Source: Clostridia bacterium
Lineage (GTDB): Bacteria > Bacillota > Clostridia > Oscillospirales > Acutalibacteraceae
Assembly (NCBI GenBank): GCA_024404115.1
Contig: JAKSQM010000001.1
Span: 62,001-126,000, forward strand
Length of the DNA: 64,000 bases
Reading direction: 5' to 3'
Within the stretch, counting starts at the first letter, position 1. The number at the start of each line of letters is the position of its first letter. Under the pieces are notes generated by a model that was not told the DNA's origin, searched no databases, and worked only from the letters and a program-made list of their open reading frames with translations. The position numbers were made by a program, and so were the translations under genes. Of this stretch, positions 7,065 to 15,894 are shown in pieces.

Positions 7065-8084
7065 TTAAGATTTTATAAATGTGATGCTTCCGTAATAGCA
7101 TCTGTAAAATAAATCCTTGTCTTCTTCAGAGATTTCGCCACAGCTGGCAATAAATTCATCTTCATCAATAAGAAAATTTTTGAGCGCAAAGGGGACGGCA
7201 GTTGTTGCCTGTATTCGTCTGATTTCTTCATTAAGGAACATAGGCGCAATTTCACTTAAAGGCGTGATGTCAAGTCCCTTTGCAAGCAGTGAAAATCTGC
7301 CGTTTGGGTCTTTCTCATAAAGATGCTCGGCAATTGACGGAAAAGCCACAGCAAGGGTGCTTATTCTGTTGCTGCTCCATTTTGAAAAGAAAGACGCAAT
7401 TCTGAAAGAGTCAGATTGCCACGAATATTCAAAGCTGTTTATAAACGCTGTGTATGCAGAGAGCATAGCATTGCAGAGATTTTCTCTTGCAGATATTTCG
7501 CCACGGTAGGCAGGCATAATGTTTTTATAAATTTCATAAAAGCTTTTTTGAGCAAGGGCAGAAATATATCTGTCTGTGCTTATGACTGCACTTTCAAGCG
7601 CAAGACAGCCGATACCCAGTGCCTCATATGCAATTTTTGAAGAATCAGAAATGTTGATAAACGACGGGTCAATAATGCAGATGTCCGCCGAATTTTTATA
7701 TAAAAAAATGTCGAGTGTTTCAAAATCTGTCAGCGCAGAGGGGAGCGTTTCAATCACTGTAACAAGCGGGATTTCGCAAAGCCTTGAAACGGCTCTTCCG
7801 CAGTCAAGAGTTTTGCCGTCGCCAATGGCAATAATCGCCTCTGGCATATGCACATCTGCATACTTTTTTGCTTTGTCAAAAAGCTCGGTTGCATCGTCAG
7901 AAATTATTGTTTCGTTTCGTGTGAGAATTGCGTCAAATTTTCTTTTAATTTTTAAAAGCGCACCGCTTTTTTGTGAAAGATTTCCGTCAGAAATTATCAG
8001 CACGCTTTCATAATCTTTATCAAATAATTTTTCAAATGAATCAATTCCGCTTATAACCTTTTGCGGAAACTGAAAACAAGACAT
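7065..8084 (-). CDS. Iron-containing alcohol dehydrogenase-like protein lacking metal ligands
   Basis: A 339-residue relative of the iron-type alcohol/glycerol dehydrogenase fold. The nucleotide-binding half has IGDGKTLDCGRAV, close to the family GGGKTLDTAK loop, and DPSFI matches the DP motif. The metal site is lost: the usual D-x-x-x-H segment is EALGIGCLALESAV, and the later His-containing helices read NSFEYSWQSDSF and FSKWSSNR. Oxidoreductase activity with Fe or Zn is therefore doubtful; it may be a metal-free homologue with another role, as in the related dehydroquinate synthase-like group. The ATG at 8084 has AGGAG upstream; longer in-frame starts up to 8156 lack one. Monocistronic. Confidence 0.75.
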   Translation of the reverse strand: MSCFQFPQKVISGIDSFEKLFDKDYESVLIISDGNLSQKSGALLKIKRKFDAILTRNETIISDDATELFDKAKKYADVHMPEAIIAIGDGKTLDCGRAVSRLCEIPLVTVIETLPSALTDFETLDIFLYKNSADICIIDPSFINISDSSKIAYEALGIGCLALESAVISTDRYISALAQKSFYEIYKNIMPAYRGEISARENLCNAMLSAYTAFINSFEYSWQSDSFRIASFFSKWSSNRISTLAVAFPSIAEHLYEKDPNGRFSLLAKGLDITPLSEIAPMFLNEEIRRIQATTAVPFALKNFLIDEDEFIASCGEISEEDKDLFYRCYYGSITFIKS

Positions 8085-8402
8085 ACTATCACTCCTGAAA
8101 AGTTTTATTTTTATTTTTTCTGAATAAGTGCAAAAAAATCTGAAAAAATCTTTCATCTTTTTTAAAATTTTAGCAGAGATATTAAATAATTTTTCTCTTA
8201 AAATATGCTGTTGACTGCTGACGGCAAAAATACCTGTGGCACATATAAAAGCCGTTAAAGTATGCAGATAAATGCTAAGTTGGATTTTATTTATAAAAAT
8301 CTCGCTTAGGGGTGCTTCTTTTTGTGCGGTTTTCTATTGCAAAATTCGCAAATATAATGTATAATACATTAGTTATAAGTTTATAAAGAGAGGTGTCCCC
8401 TT
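8085..8402. other. Intergenic region between divergent Fe-ADH-like gene and miaB
   Basis: About 318 bases without a gene. It is AT-rich and holds the miaB promoter (8337-8365) and an interrupted hairpin at 8275-8309, where CTAAG/CTTAG and GATTTT/AAAATC pair around a 3x3 internal loop. No T-run follows directly and no known riboswitch motif was recognised. Confidence 0.6.
8337..8365 (+). promoter_or_regulatory. Promoter of the miaB-mutSL operon
   Basis: TTGCAA at 8337-8342 and TATAAT at 8360-8365 with a 17-bp spacer, 38 bases before the miaB start. Confidence 0.75.
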
Positions 8403-9836
8403 TTGAGTGATAAAACTGATGTAAAGAAATTTCAGGTCCCGCAGGAGGAGATTGAAAAACAAAAGGAATTCACCGCCCTTGCTAATTCTGTTTTAACTGC
8501 AAAGTATCCCGACAGAACACCCCTTGCAATGGTTCATACCTATGGCTGTCAGGGCAATGTTTCAGATGGTGAGCGAATCAAAGGTATGCTTGAAAAATGC
8601 GGTTACGGCTTCACAGATGATGTGAATGAGGCTGACTTGGTGCTTTATAACACCTGCGCTATCAGAGAGCATGCGGAAGACAGAATCTACGGCAATGTTG
8701 GCGCACTTAAAAACATAAAAAAAGAGAAGCCCGATATGATAATCGCCCTTTGCGGTTGTATGATGCAGCAGGAAAAGGTTAGCGAAAAAATTAAAAAAAG
8801 CTACCCTTATGTTAATCTTGTTTTCGGCACTCATGTTATTCATAAATTGCCCGAACTTTTATACAATGTTCTCAGCAAATCAAAAAGAGTTTTCTCTTCA
8901 CCTGAAAGCGACGGTGTAATTGCAGAGAATGTTCCTGTTCGCAGGGACGGCAACATTAAAGGCTGGCTTCCCATTATGTATGGCTGCAACAATTTCTGTA
9001 GCTACTGCATTGTTCCTTATGTAAGAGGACGAGAAAGAAGCCGTGAGCCTGAGGATATTATCAAAGAGGCAAAGGAGCTTATTGCCGCAGGATGTAAAGA
9101 TATTACACTGCTCGGTCAGAATGTAAACTCTTACGGCAAAACGCTTGACAGAGATATTAACTTTGCAAAGCTTCTTAAAATGATAAATGACCTGCCTGGG
9201 GATTTCATCATAAGATTTATGACTTCACACCCCAAGGATTGCACAGAGGAACTGCTTGACACAATGGCTCAGTGCGAAAAGGTTGCAAGGCATTTTCATC
9301 TTCCTTTCCAGAGCGGCAACAACCGTGTGCTTAAAGAAATGAACAGAGGCTACACTAAAGAAAAATATCTTTCACTTGTGGAATATGCAAGAAAGGTTAT
9401 GCCCGATATTTCGCTGACAAGTGATATTATCGTCGGCTTCCCTGGTGAAACATATGAGGAGTTTAAAGACACCCTCGACCTTGTTGAAAAAGCAAAATTC
9501 ACTTCACTTTACACATTCATTTTCTCTTCAAGAGACGGCACAAAAGCGGCAAAAATGCCCGACCCCGTTTCAAGAGAAGAAAAGGGCAAGTGGTTTAAGG
9601 AGCTTTGCGATTTACAGGAATCCATTGCAGGCAAACGCACAGCGCTTATGAAAGGCAAAAGCTACAGAGTTCTTTGCGAGGGTTATGCAAAAGAGGGAAT
9701 ATATAACGGCAGAACAGGCGGAAATGTTATGATTGAATTCCCCGACACTGACGGCGGCAAATCAATCGGCAAATTCTGCACAGTTAAAGTTACAGAGCCT
9801 TTGACATGGATTGTCAGAGGCGAGCTTGAAGAATAA
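8403..9836 (+). CDS. miaB: tRNA-2-methylthio-N6-dimethylallyladenosine synthase
   Basis: Radical-SAM methylthiotransferase that converts i6A37 to ms2i6A37 in tRNAs reading UNN codons, using two [4Fe-4S] clusters. 477 residues: N-terminal UPF0004 domain with Cys49 (YGCQGN), Cys85 (NTCAIRE) and Cys119 (CGCM); radical-SAM motif C195-x3-C199-x2-C202 in YGCNNFCSYC; the GRERSR stretch; and a C-terminal TRAM domain. The TTG start at 8403 follows AGAGGTG by 9 bases. It opens the operon miaB-ylbF/ymcA-mutS-mutL-miaA, as in Bacillus (ymcB-ymcA-mutS-mutL). MiaA, which makes its substrate, is encoded four genes downstream. Confidence 0.96.
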   Translation: MSDKTDVKKFQVPQEEIEKQKEFTALANSVLTAKYPDRTPLAMVHTYGCQGNVSDGERIKGMLEKCGYGFTDDVNEADLVLYNTCAIREHAEDRIYGNVGALKNIKKEKPDMIIALCGCMMQQEKVSEKIKKSYPYVNLVFGTHVIHKLPELLYNVLSKSKRVFSSPESDGVIAENVPVRRDGNIKGWLPIMYGCNNFCSYCIVPYVRGRERSREPEDIIKEAKELIAAGCKDITLLGQNVNSYGKTLDRDINFAKLLKMINDLPGDFIIRFMTSHPKDCTEELLDTMAQCEKVARHFHLPFQSGNNRVLKEMNRGYTKEKYLSLVEYARKVMPDISLTSDIIVGFPGETYEEFKDTLDLVEKAKFTSLYTFIFSSRDGTKAAKMPDPVSREEKGKWFKELCDLQESIAGKRTALMKGKSYRVLCEGYAKEGIYNGRTGGNVMIEFPDTDGGKSIGKFCTVKVTEPLTWIVRGELEE

Positions 9837-9853
9837 AGACAGGAGAAATTAAA

Positions 9854-10264
9854 ATGGATATTATTGAACTTACAAGAAAATTAGGCGCAGCAATTCAGGA
9901 AGAGGAAGCATACAAGGCTTTCCATAAGGCAAAGGAAGCAAACGAGCAGGATGACGAGCTTAACGAGCTTATCAATAAAATTCAGCTTATCCATATGTCT
10001 TATCAGCACGAGGCTGCAAAAGATGACGCTAACGAAGGCAAGCTTCAGGCTTATGATAAAGAATTCAGCGAAGTTTATAAGCAGGTTATGGCAAACACAA
10101 ATATGCAGGCATTTGAAAAGGCAAAGGACGACCTTGATGTTCTTATGAAGCGTATTACAGGTATCCTTTCACTTTGCGCTCAGGGTGAAGACCCCGAAAC
10201 CTGCGATTATTCAGCAGGCTGCTCAGGCGATTGCTCATCATGCGGCGGCTGCTCAAGCAAATAA
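9854..10264 (+). CDS. YlbF/YmcA family protein with Cys-rich tail
   Basis: A 136-residue helical protein of the YlbF/YmcA family. In Bacillus, YlbF, YmcA and YaaT form the Y-complex, which carries Fe-S clusters and affects RNase Y-dependent mRNA maturation, competence and sporulation. Here the helical core (about 1-105) is followed by a tail with six Cys (108, 117, 123, 127, 130, 133) in the pattern C-x3-C-x2-C-x2-C, suited to binding an Fe-S cluster or zinc. The position between miaB and mutS matches ymcA in Bacillus, so it is more likely the YmcA member, but I cannot separate the two by motif alone. Spacing is 17 bases from miaB and 26 from mutS. Confidence 0.85.
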   Translation: MDIIELTRKLGAAIQEEEAYKAFHKAKEANEQDDELNELINKIQLIHMSYQHEAAKDDANEGKLQAYDKEFSEVYKQVMANTNMQAFEKAKDDLDVLMKRITGILSLCAQGEDPETCDYSAGCSGDCSSCGGCSSK

Positions 10265-10290
10265 TTATTATTTAATCGGGAAGTGTAAAA

Positions 10291-12906
10291 ATGGCTGAAA
10301 TGACGCCAATGATGCGACAGTATCTTGAAACAAAAAAAGAATATCCGGACGCAATTCTGATGTATCGTTTAGGCGATTTTTACGAAATGTTTTTTGATGA
10401 TGCCAAAACAGCATCCCGTGAGCTGGAGCTTGTGCTCACTGGCAGAGATTGCGGAATGCCGGAGCGTGCGCCCATGTGCGGTGTACCTTTCCACAGTGTG
10501 GACGGTTACCTTGCAAGACTTGTTGCAAAGGGATATAAAGTTGCAATCTGTGAGCAGATGGAGGACCCTGCAACCGCAAAGGGAATTGTTAAGCGTGAGG
10601 TTATAAGAGTTGTAACCCCCGGTACAGTTATTGAAAGCAATATGCTTGACGAATCAAAAAACAACTACCTTTCAGCTATTGTTGTTGACGGCAACAAGGC
10701 AGGCATTTGCTTTGCAGATGTTTCAACCGGCTCTGTCCATCTCACATTTGTTGACTCAAAAGATTCACAGTCAAAAATCGTCAACGAGCTTGGCAGATAT
10801 ATGCCGTCAGAGATACTCTATAACGAGCAGGCAATCGGCAACAAAAAGCTTAAAGAATTTATAAAAAACAGGCTCAACTGCATGGCGGAGGAAATCCCCG
10901 AAAATGCCCTTGATTACAGCGAAAATCTTTCGCTTGTTCTTTCACATTTTAAGGTGAATGATGTTGAAGCTCTTGGCGTTTCAGGTGAAGAGGCAGTTAT
11001 TGCCCTCGGTGCAACGCTCAGCTATCTTCACGATGTTCAGAAAAAATCTGTTGATAACATCCGTTCAGTTGAGTTTTACAGTGAATCACAGTTTATGAAA
11101 ATAGATGTCAGCTCAAGAAGAAACCTTGAACTGACCGAAACAATGCGCAACCGTGAAAAGAAAGGCACTCTTTTGTGGGTTCTTGATAAAACAAAAACCG
11201 CAATGGGCAAAAGGCTTATCCGCTCATGGATTGAACAGCCGCTTGTGAGCCTGCCTAAAATTGAAAAAAGGCATCACGCTGTGGCGGAGCTGGCAGAGAA
11301 TCCTATGGCACTTGATTCTGTTACAGCTACTCTTTGCGATATTGTTGATATGGAACGCCTTATGGCGAGAATCGTTTATGAAACCGCCAATGCAAAGGAG
11401 CTTCGAGCTCTTCTGGCGGCAATTAAAAATATTCCTCTTTTAAAAGAAGCTTTAAGCGGGTTTTCATGTCAGCTTTTAAAAGAGCTAAACAGCTCACTTG
11501 ATAATCTTTCAGATGTGGAACAGCTGATTGAAAGTGCTATCAGTGAGGATCCGCCTTTTACTGTCCGTGAGGGCGGAATGATTAAGGACGGCTTCAACAC
11601 CGAGCTTGACTCTTTGAGAGATATAGTTGTCAACGGCAAAGGCTATATCGCAAAGGTTCAGATGGACGAGCAGGAAAGAACGGGAATCAAAAAGCTTAAA
11701 ATCGGCTATAACAGAGTTTTCGGTTATTATATTGAAGTTCCCAATTCCTTCAAAGACCTTGTGCCGGAGGAATACATAAGAAAGCAGACACTTGCAAGCT
11801 GCGAAAGATACATTACGCAGGAGCTGAAAGAGCTTGAATCAAAGGTTCTTGGCGCACAGGAAAGAATAGTCAAGCTTGAATATGAAATTTTCACCCTTGT
11901 AAGAAGCAAGGTTGCAGACGAATATTTCAGAATTCAGAAAACTGCATCGGCAATTGCCGCAGTTGACGCTATCTGCTCTTTCGCAACTGTTTCTATAAAT
12001 AACGGCTATGTTTGCCCCGTTATGACAGAAAGACCTGTTATTGACATCAAAGACGGCAGACATCCCGTTGTTGAAAAAATGATGAAAGACAGCCCCTTTG
12101 TTCCAAATGATACTTTGCTTGATTGCGGCGCAAACCGCTGTGCGATTATCACAGGACCAAACATGGCTGGTAAATCAACATATATGCGTCAGGTTGCACT
12201 GATTGTTCTTATGGCGCAGTGCGGATGCTTTGTCCCTGCCTCAAGTGCAGAGATTGGAATAACAGACAGCATCTTCACCCGTGTTGGTGCATCTGATGAC
12301 CTTGCGTCAGGTCAGTCCACATTTATGGTTGAAATGAGCGAGGTTGCAAACATCCTTAAAAATGCCACATCAAAAAGCCTTTTGATTTTTGATGAAATTG
12401 GCAGAGGTACTTCCACCTTTGACGGCATGAGCATTGCAAGAGCCGTTCTTGAACACACGGCAGATAAAAAACGCCTTGGCGCAAAAACTCTTTTTGCCAC
12501 ACATTATCATGAGCTTACCGAGCTTGAAGAAAAAATGGAAGGCGTTAAAAATTATAATATCGCCGTTAAAAAGCGTGGCGATGATATAACCTTCCTGCGC
12601 AGGATAATCCGTGGCGGAGCAGACGGAAGCTACGGCATTGAGGTTGCAAAGCTGGCAGGTGTTCCAAACTCTGTTGTAAACAGAGCGAGGGCAATTCTCA
12701 AAGAACTTGAAGAAACTGCCGCACCTGTTCATATGAGCGAAGCTCCAAAGGAGCAGGAGGACGACCCGTTTATGCAGCTTTCTTTTGCAGGCGGAGCAGG
12801 AAGCTCAATTATTGACGAGCTTAAAATGATTGATGTAAACACACTCACACCAATTGAAGCTATGCAGAAGCTTTATGAAATGGTGAACGAGGCTAAAAAA
12901 ATATAA
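10291..12906 (+). CDS. mutS: DNA mismatch repair protein MutS
   Basis: Recognises mispaired and unpaired bases and signals to MutL through ATP. 871 residues, normal for bacterial MutS1. The N-terminal domain has the mismatch-contacting region GDFYEMF (about 28-34, with the Phe-x-Glu wedge), followed by connector, lever and clamp domains. The ATPase has Walker A GPNMAGKST (about 622-630), DEIGRGTSTFDG (Walker B) and THYHEL. GGGAAGTG precedes the ATG. It is followed 18 bases later by mutL. Confidence 0.97.
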   Translation: MAEMTPMMRQYLETKKEYPDAILMYRLGDFYEMFFDDAKTASRELELVLTGRDCGMPERAPMCGVPFHSVDGYLARLVAKGYKVAICEQMEDPATAKGIVKREVIRVVTPGTVIESNMLDESKNNYLSAIVVDGNKAGICFADVSTGSVHLTFVDSKDSQSKIVNELGRYMPSEILYNEQAIGNKKLKEFIKNRLNCMAEEIPENALDYSENLSLVLSHFKVNDVEALGVSGEEAVIALGATLSYLHDVQKKSVDNIRSVEFYSESQFMKIDVSSRRNLELTETMRNREKKGTLLWVLDKTKTAMGKRLIRSWIEQPLVSLPKIEKRHHAVAELAENPMALDSVTATLCDIVDMERLMARIVYETANAKELRALLAAIKNIPLLKEALSGFSCQLLKELNSSLDNLSDVEQLIESAISEDPPFTVREGGMIKDGFNTELDSLRDIVVNGKGYIAKVQMDEQERTGIKKLKIGYNRVFGYYIEVPNSFKDLVPEEYIRKQTLASCERYITQELKELESKVLGAQERIVKLEYEIFTLVRSKVADEYFRIQKTASAIAAVDAICSFATVSINNGYVCPVMTERPVIDIKDGRHPVVEKMMKDSPFVPNDTLLDCGANRCAIITGPNMAGKSTYMRQVALIVLMAQCGCFVPASSAEIGITDSIFTRVGASDDLASGQSTFMVEMSEVANILKNATSKSLLIFDEIGRGTSTFDGMSIARAVLEHTADKKRLGAKTLFATHYHELTELEEKMEGVKNYNIAVKKRGDDITFLRRIIRGGADGSYGIEVAKLAGVPNSVVNRARAILKELEETAAPVHMSEAPKEQEDDPFMQLSFAGGAGSSIIDELKMIDVNTLTPIEAMQKLYEMVNEAKKI

Positions 12907-12924
12907 ACGAAAGAGGGTGATTCC

Positions 12925-14931
12925 ATGCCAGAAATTAACATATTGCCAAAGCACGTTGCGGAGCTTATTGCCGCAGGCGAGGTTGTTGAAAGACCTGCCT
13001 CTGTTATAAAGGAGCTTATGGAAAATTCCATTGACGCAGGTGCTACCTCAATCACTGTTGAAATCAGACGAGGCGGAATCACCTACATGAGAATAACTGA
13101 TAACGGCTGCGGAATTGACCGAAGCAATATCAGAAAGGCATTTATCAGCCACGCCACAAGCAAAATTTCAAAGGCTGATGACCTTGATTCAATTTTTACC
13201 CTTGGCTTCCGTGGTGAAGCACTTGCATCTGTTGCGGCTGTTTCAAGGGTTGAAATTATGACAAGAGCCGAGGACGAGCAAATCGGCACCCATTATTGCA
13301 TTGAGGGCAGTGAAGAAACACTCCTTGATGATGCAGGCTGCCCCAAAGGCACAACAATTATTGTAAGGGATATTTTTTATAACACACCTGCAAGAATGAA
13401 ATTCCTCAAAAAGGATGTTACAGAGGCAAATGCCGTTGCAGGCGTTGTGGATAGAATCGCCCTTTCACATCCCGAAATCAGCGTCAGATTTATAAGAGAC
13501 GGCAAAGAAGCACTTGTTACCTCTGGCAGCGGGGATGTTAAAAACACAATTTTCTCCGTTTTCGGCAGGGATTTTTCACAATCCCTTATGGAGTGCAGCT
13601 ATGAGCTGAACGGTGTAAAGGTCAACGGATTTATTTCAAAGCCTGTTAATGCAAGGGCAAACCGCACAATGCAGTTTTTCTTCCTTAACGGCAGACTTAT
13701 TAAAACAAGAACAGGCACTGCCGCACTGGAGCAGGCGTATAAAAACTCAATTATGGTTGGCAAATTCCCTGCCTGCGTGCTGAATATCACGCTCCCTGCT
13801 GGTGCAGTTGATGTTAATGTTCACCCTGCAAAAACAGAGGTAAGATTTGCAGACGAAAAGAGAATTTTTGATGCAGTTTATTATTGCGCAAAATTCGCTT
13901 TGCAAGAAAAGGATACAAGACCGCAGATGTCCTTTGAAACAAAGGCACAGATGAAAGTTACATCTCAGCAGATGCCGCAGGTTGTCAAAGGTGAACAGAT
14001 TAGATTTACTCCAAACGAAGCAAAGCAGATTTTTACACCGCCAGCACCAAAGACTGTTGAAAATGTGGAGAAAAAAGAAGCATTTCAAACCTTTGAGCCT
14101 GTCAGAAAACCGCATCCCATAGTATTTAATTCAGACAATAAAAAGCAGAGCGTTGTGAATGAAAGCGATGAAGATATTCTTCTCAACAGACCTGCAAAAG
14201 AAATAAAAGCAGAACCAAAGCAGGAAATAAAACAGGAAATCATAAAAGAAGAGCCTGCACCAGTTGAAATCCCGAAAGAAGAAAAGCAGGAAGAAAAGAC
14301 AGAACCTGTTGTAACCGAGAAAGAACAGGAGCAGACAGAAGCAAATGCGCAGTATATTCCCGAGCCTTTCAGAGTTATCGGTGAAGCCTTTAAAACATAC
14401 ATACTTGTGGAGCAGGGCGATAAAATGCTTGTTATTGATAAGCATGCTGCCCACGAAAGAATGATTTTTGAATCCCTTAAAAAGAATGTGAACGATGCAG
14501 AAAGCCAGCTGCTTTTGATGCCCGTAACGGTTACTTTAAGCAAAGAGGAATATAACGCAGTTATTGAAAACGAAGATATTCTTCACAAGGCAGGTTATGG
14601 CATTGAGGATTTCGGTCAGGGTATGGTCATTGTTACAGAATGCCCCGTTTACCTTGAAGCAGGGGATATTCCCGATGTAGTGTGCGAGCTTGCAGGCTAC
14701 CTTGCAGATAATAAAAAAGATTTAATTCCAGAAAAGCTTGATTGGATTTATCATTCAACTGCCTGCCGTGCGGCAATTAAGGCGGGGGATACAACAACTC
14801 CCTATGAATTAGAAAAATTCGTTACACAGCTTTTATCAAATCCCGATATAAGATACTGCCCACATGGCAGACCAGTGCTTATTGAAATGAGCAAAAAAGA
14901 TATGGAAAAGAGCTTCGGCAGAATCCAGTGA
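12925..14931 (+). CDS. mutL: DNA mismatch repair protein MutL (endonuclease type)
   Basis: GHKL ATPase that links MutS to strand removal. 668 residues. N-terminal motifs: ENSIDAG, DNGCG, and SHATSKI followed by GFRGEALAS. Residues about 340-470 form a Lys/Glu/Pro-rich low-complexity linker. The C-terminal domain has DKHAAHERMIFE, which fits the metal-binding DQHA(x)2E(x)4E endonuclease motif of MutL proteins from bacteria without MutH, plus ACRAAIKAGD and CPHGRPV. So it should nick DNA itself. AGAGGGTG precedes the ATG; miaA starts 16 bases after the stop. Confidence 0.96.
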   Translation: MPEINILPKHVAELIAAGEVVERPASVIKELMENSIDAGATSITVEIRRGGITYMRITDNGCGIDRSNIRKAFISHATSKISKADDLDSIFTLGFRGEALASVAAVSRVEIMTRAEDEQIGTHYCIEGSEETLLDDAGCPKGTTIIVRDIFYNTPARMKFLKKDVTEANAVAGVVDRIALSHPEISVRFIRDGKEALVTSGSGDVKNTIFSVFGRDFSQSLMECSYELNGVKVNGFISKPVNARANRTMQFFFLNGRLIKTRTGTAALEQAYKNSIMVGKFPACVLNITLPAGAVDVNVHPAKTEVRFADEKRIFDAVYYCAKFALQEKDTRPQMSFETKAQMKVTSQQMPQVVKGEQIRFTPNEAKQIFTPPAPKTVENVEKKEAFQTFEPVRKPHPIVFNSDNKKQSVVNESDEDILLNRPAKEIKAEPKQEIKQEIIKEEPAPVEIPKEEKQEEKTEPVVTEKEQEQTEANAQYIPEPFRVIGEAFKTYILVEQGDKMLVIDKHAAHERMIFESLKKNVNDAESQLLLMPVTVTLSKEEYNAVIENEDILHKAGYGIEDFGQGMVIVTECPVYLEAGDIPDVVCELAGYLADNKKDLIPEKLDWIYHSTACRAAIKAGDTTTPYELEKFVTQLLSNPDIRYCPHGRPVLIEMSKKDMEKSFGRIQ

Positions 14932-14947
14932 AAGGACGGTCGGCAAT

Positions 14948-15892
14948 ATGAAAAAAATACCGCTTATAGTTGTTGCCGGCCCAACAGCTTCTGGCAAAAC
15001 TGCACTTGGCATTGAGCTTTGCAAAAGGCTTAACGGTGAGGTTATTTCAGCAGACTCCATGCAGATATATAAAGGTATGGATATTGCAACGGCAAAGCCA
15101 TCAAAGGATGAGATGGACGGAATACCTCATCACCTTATTGATATAATTTCGCCTGAAGAAACTTTTTCTGTTGCAGACTTTAAAGCTTTGGCAGAAAAGA
15201 AAGCAATGGATATATATGAAAGAGGCAAAATTCCAGTAATTGTTGGCGGAACAGGGCTTTATATTGACTCACTTGTGGATAATATCAGCCTGAGCGATGC
15301 CTCAACAGACGAAAATTTGCGAAAATCCCTTTTTGAAAGAGCAGAGAAAGAGGGTACAGCTTCTCTTTTAAATGAGCTAAAAGAGATTGACCCCGAATAT
15401 GCAGAAAAGCTCAGTGAGGGCAACCTTAAAAGAATAGTGAGAGCGTTGGAGCTTTGGTACACTTCACATATCACTATGACTCAGCAGATTGCAAACTCAA
15501 GGCTTGTTCCATCACCCTTTAATGTTTGCTACATTGTGCTTGAAGCGAAAGACAGAGAGTATCTTTACGAAAGAATCAACCGCCGTGTTGATATTATGAT
15601 GGAAATGGGGCTTTTAAAAGAAGCGGAGGAGTATTATTCCTCCTGCGGCAAAACATCAGCGCAGGCTATAGGATATAAAGAGCTTGCCCCATATTTTGAC
15701 GGCGAAAAAACACTTGAAGAGGCTGTGGAAGCCTTAAAGCAATCCACAAGAAGATATGCAAAGCGTCAGCTCACATGGTTCAGAAGAAGAGAGAACGCAT
15801 ACAGATTATATATTGACGATTATACTTCATCAGCAGAAATGGCAGATGAAGCAATGAAAATTATAGATGAAACAAAAATAAGGGAGGGATAA
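14948..15892 (+). CDS. miaA: tRNA dimethylallyltransferase
   Basis: Adds the isopentenyl group from DMAPP to A37 of UNN-reading tRNAs, making the substrate for MiaB in the same operon. 314 residues with the P-loop GPTASGKTALG (about 10-20), SADSMQIYKGMDI, HHLIDI, GGTGLYI and C-terminal RRYAKRQLTWFRR. It starts at ATG 14948 after AAAGGACGG. The stop lies 2 bases before the apparent non-ATG start of the HlyD-like gene, whose ribosome site lies inside the last miaA codons. Confidence 0.96.
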   Translation: MKKIPLIVVAGPTASGKTALGIELCKRLNGEVISADSMQIYKGMDIATAKPSKDEMDGIPHHLIDIISPEETFSVADFKALAEKKAMDIYERGKIPVIVGGTGLYIDSLVDNISLSDASTDENLRKSLFERAEKEGTASLLNELKEIDPEYAEKLSEGNLKRIVRALELWYTSHITMTQQIANSRLVPSPFNVCYIVLEAKDREYLYERINRRVDIMMEMGLLKEAEEYYSSCGKTSAQAIGYKELAPYFDGEKTLEEAVEALKQSTRRYAKRQLTWFRRRENAYRLYIDDYTSSAEMADEAMKIIDETKIREG

Positions 15893-15894
15893 TT

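Noticed and set aside
13747..14543. Long minus-strand frames rich in Cys, Phe and Ser opposite mutL
   Set aside because: They mirror the codon pattern of the mutL linker and core and have no start signals.
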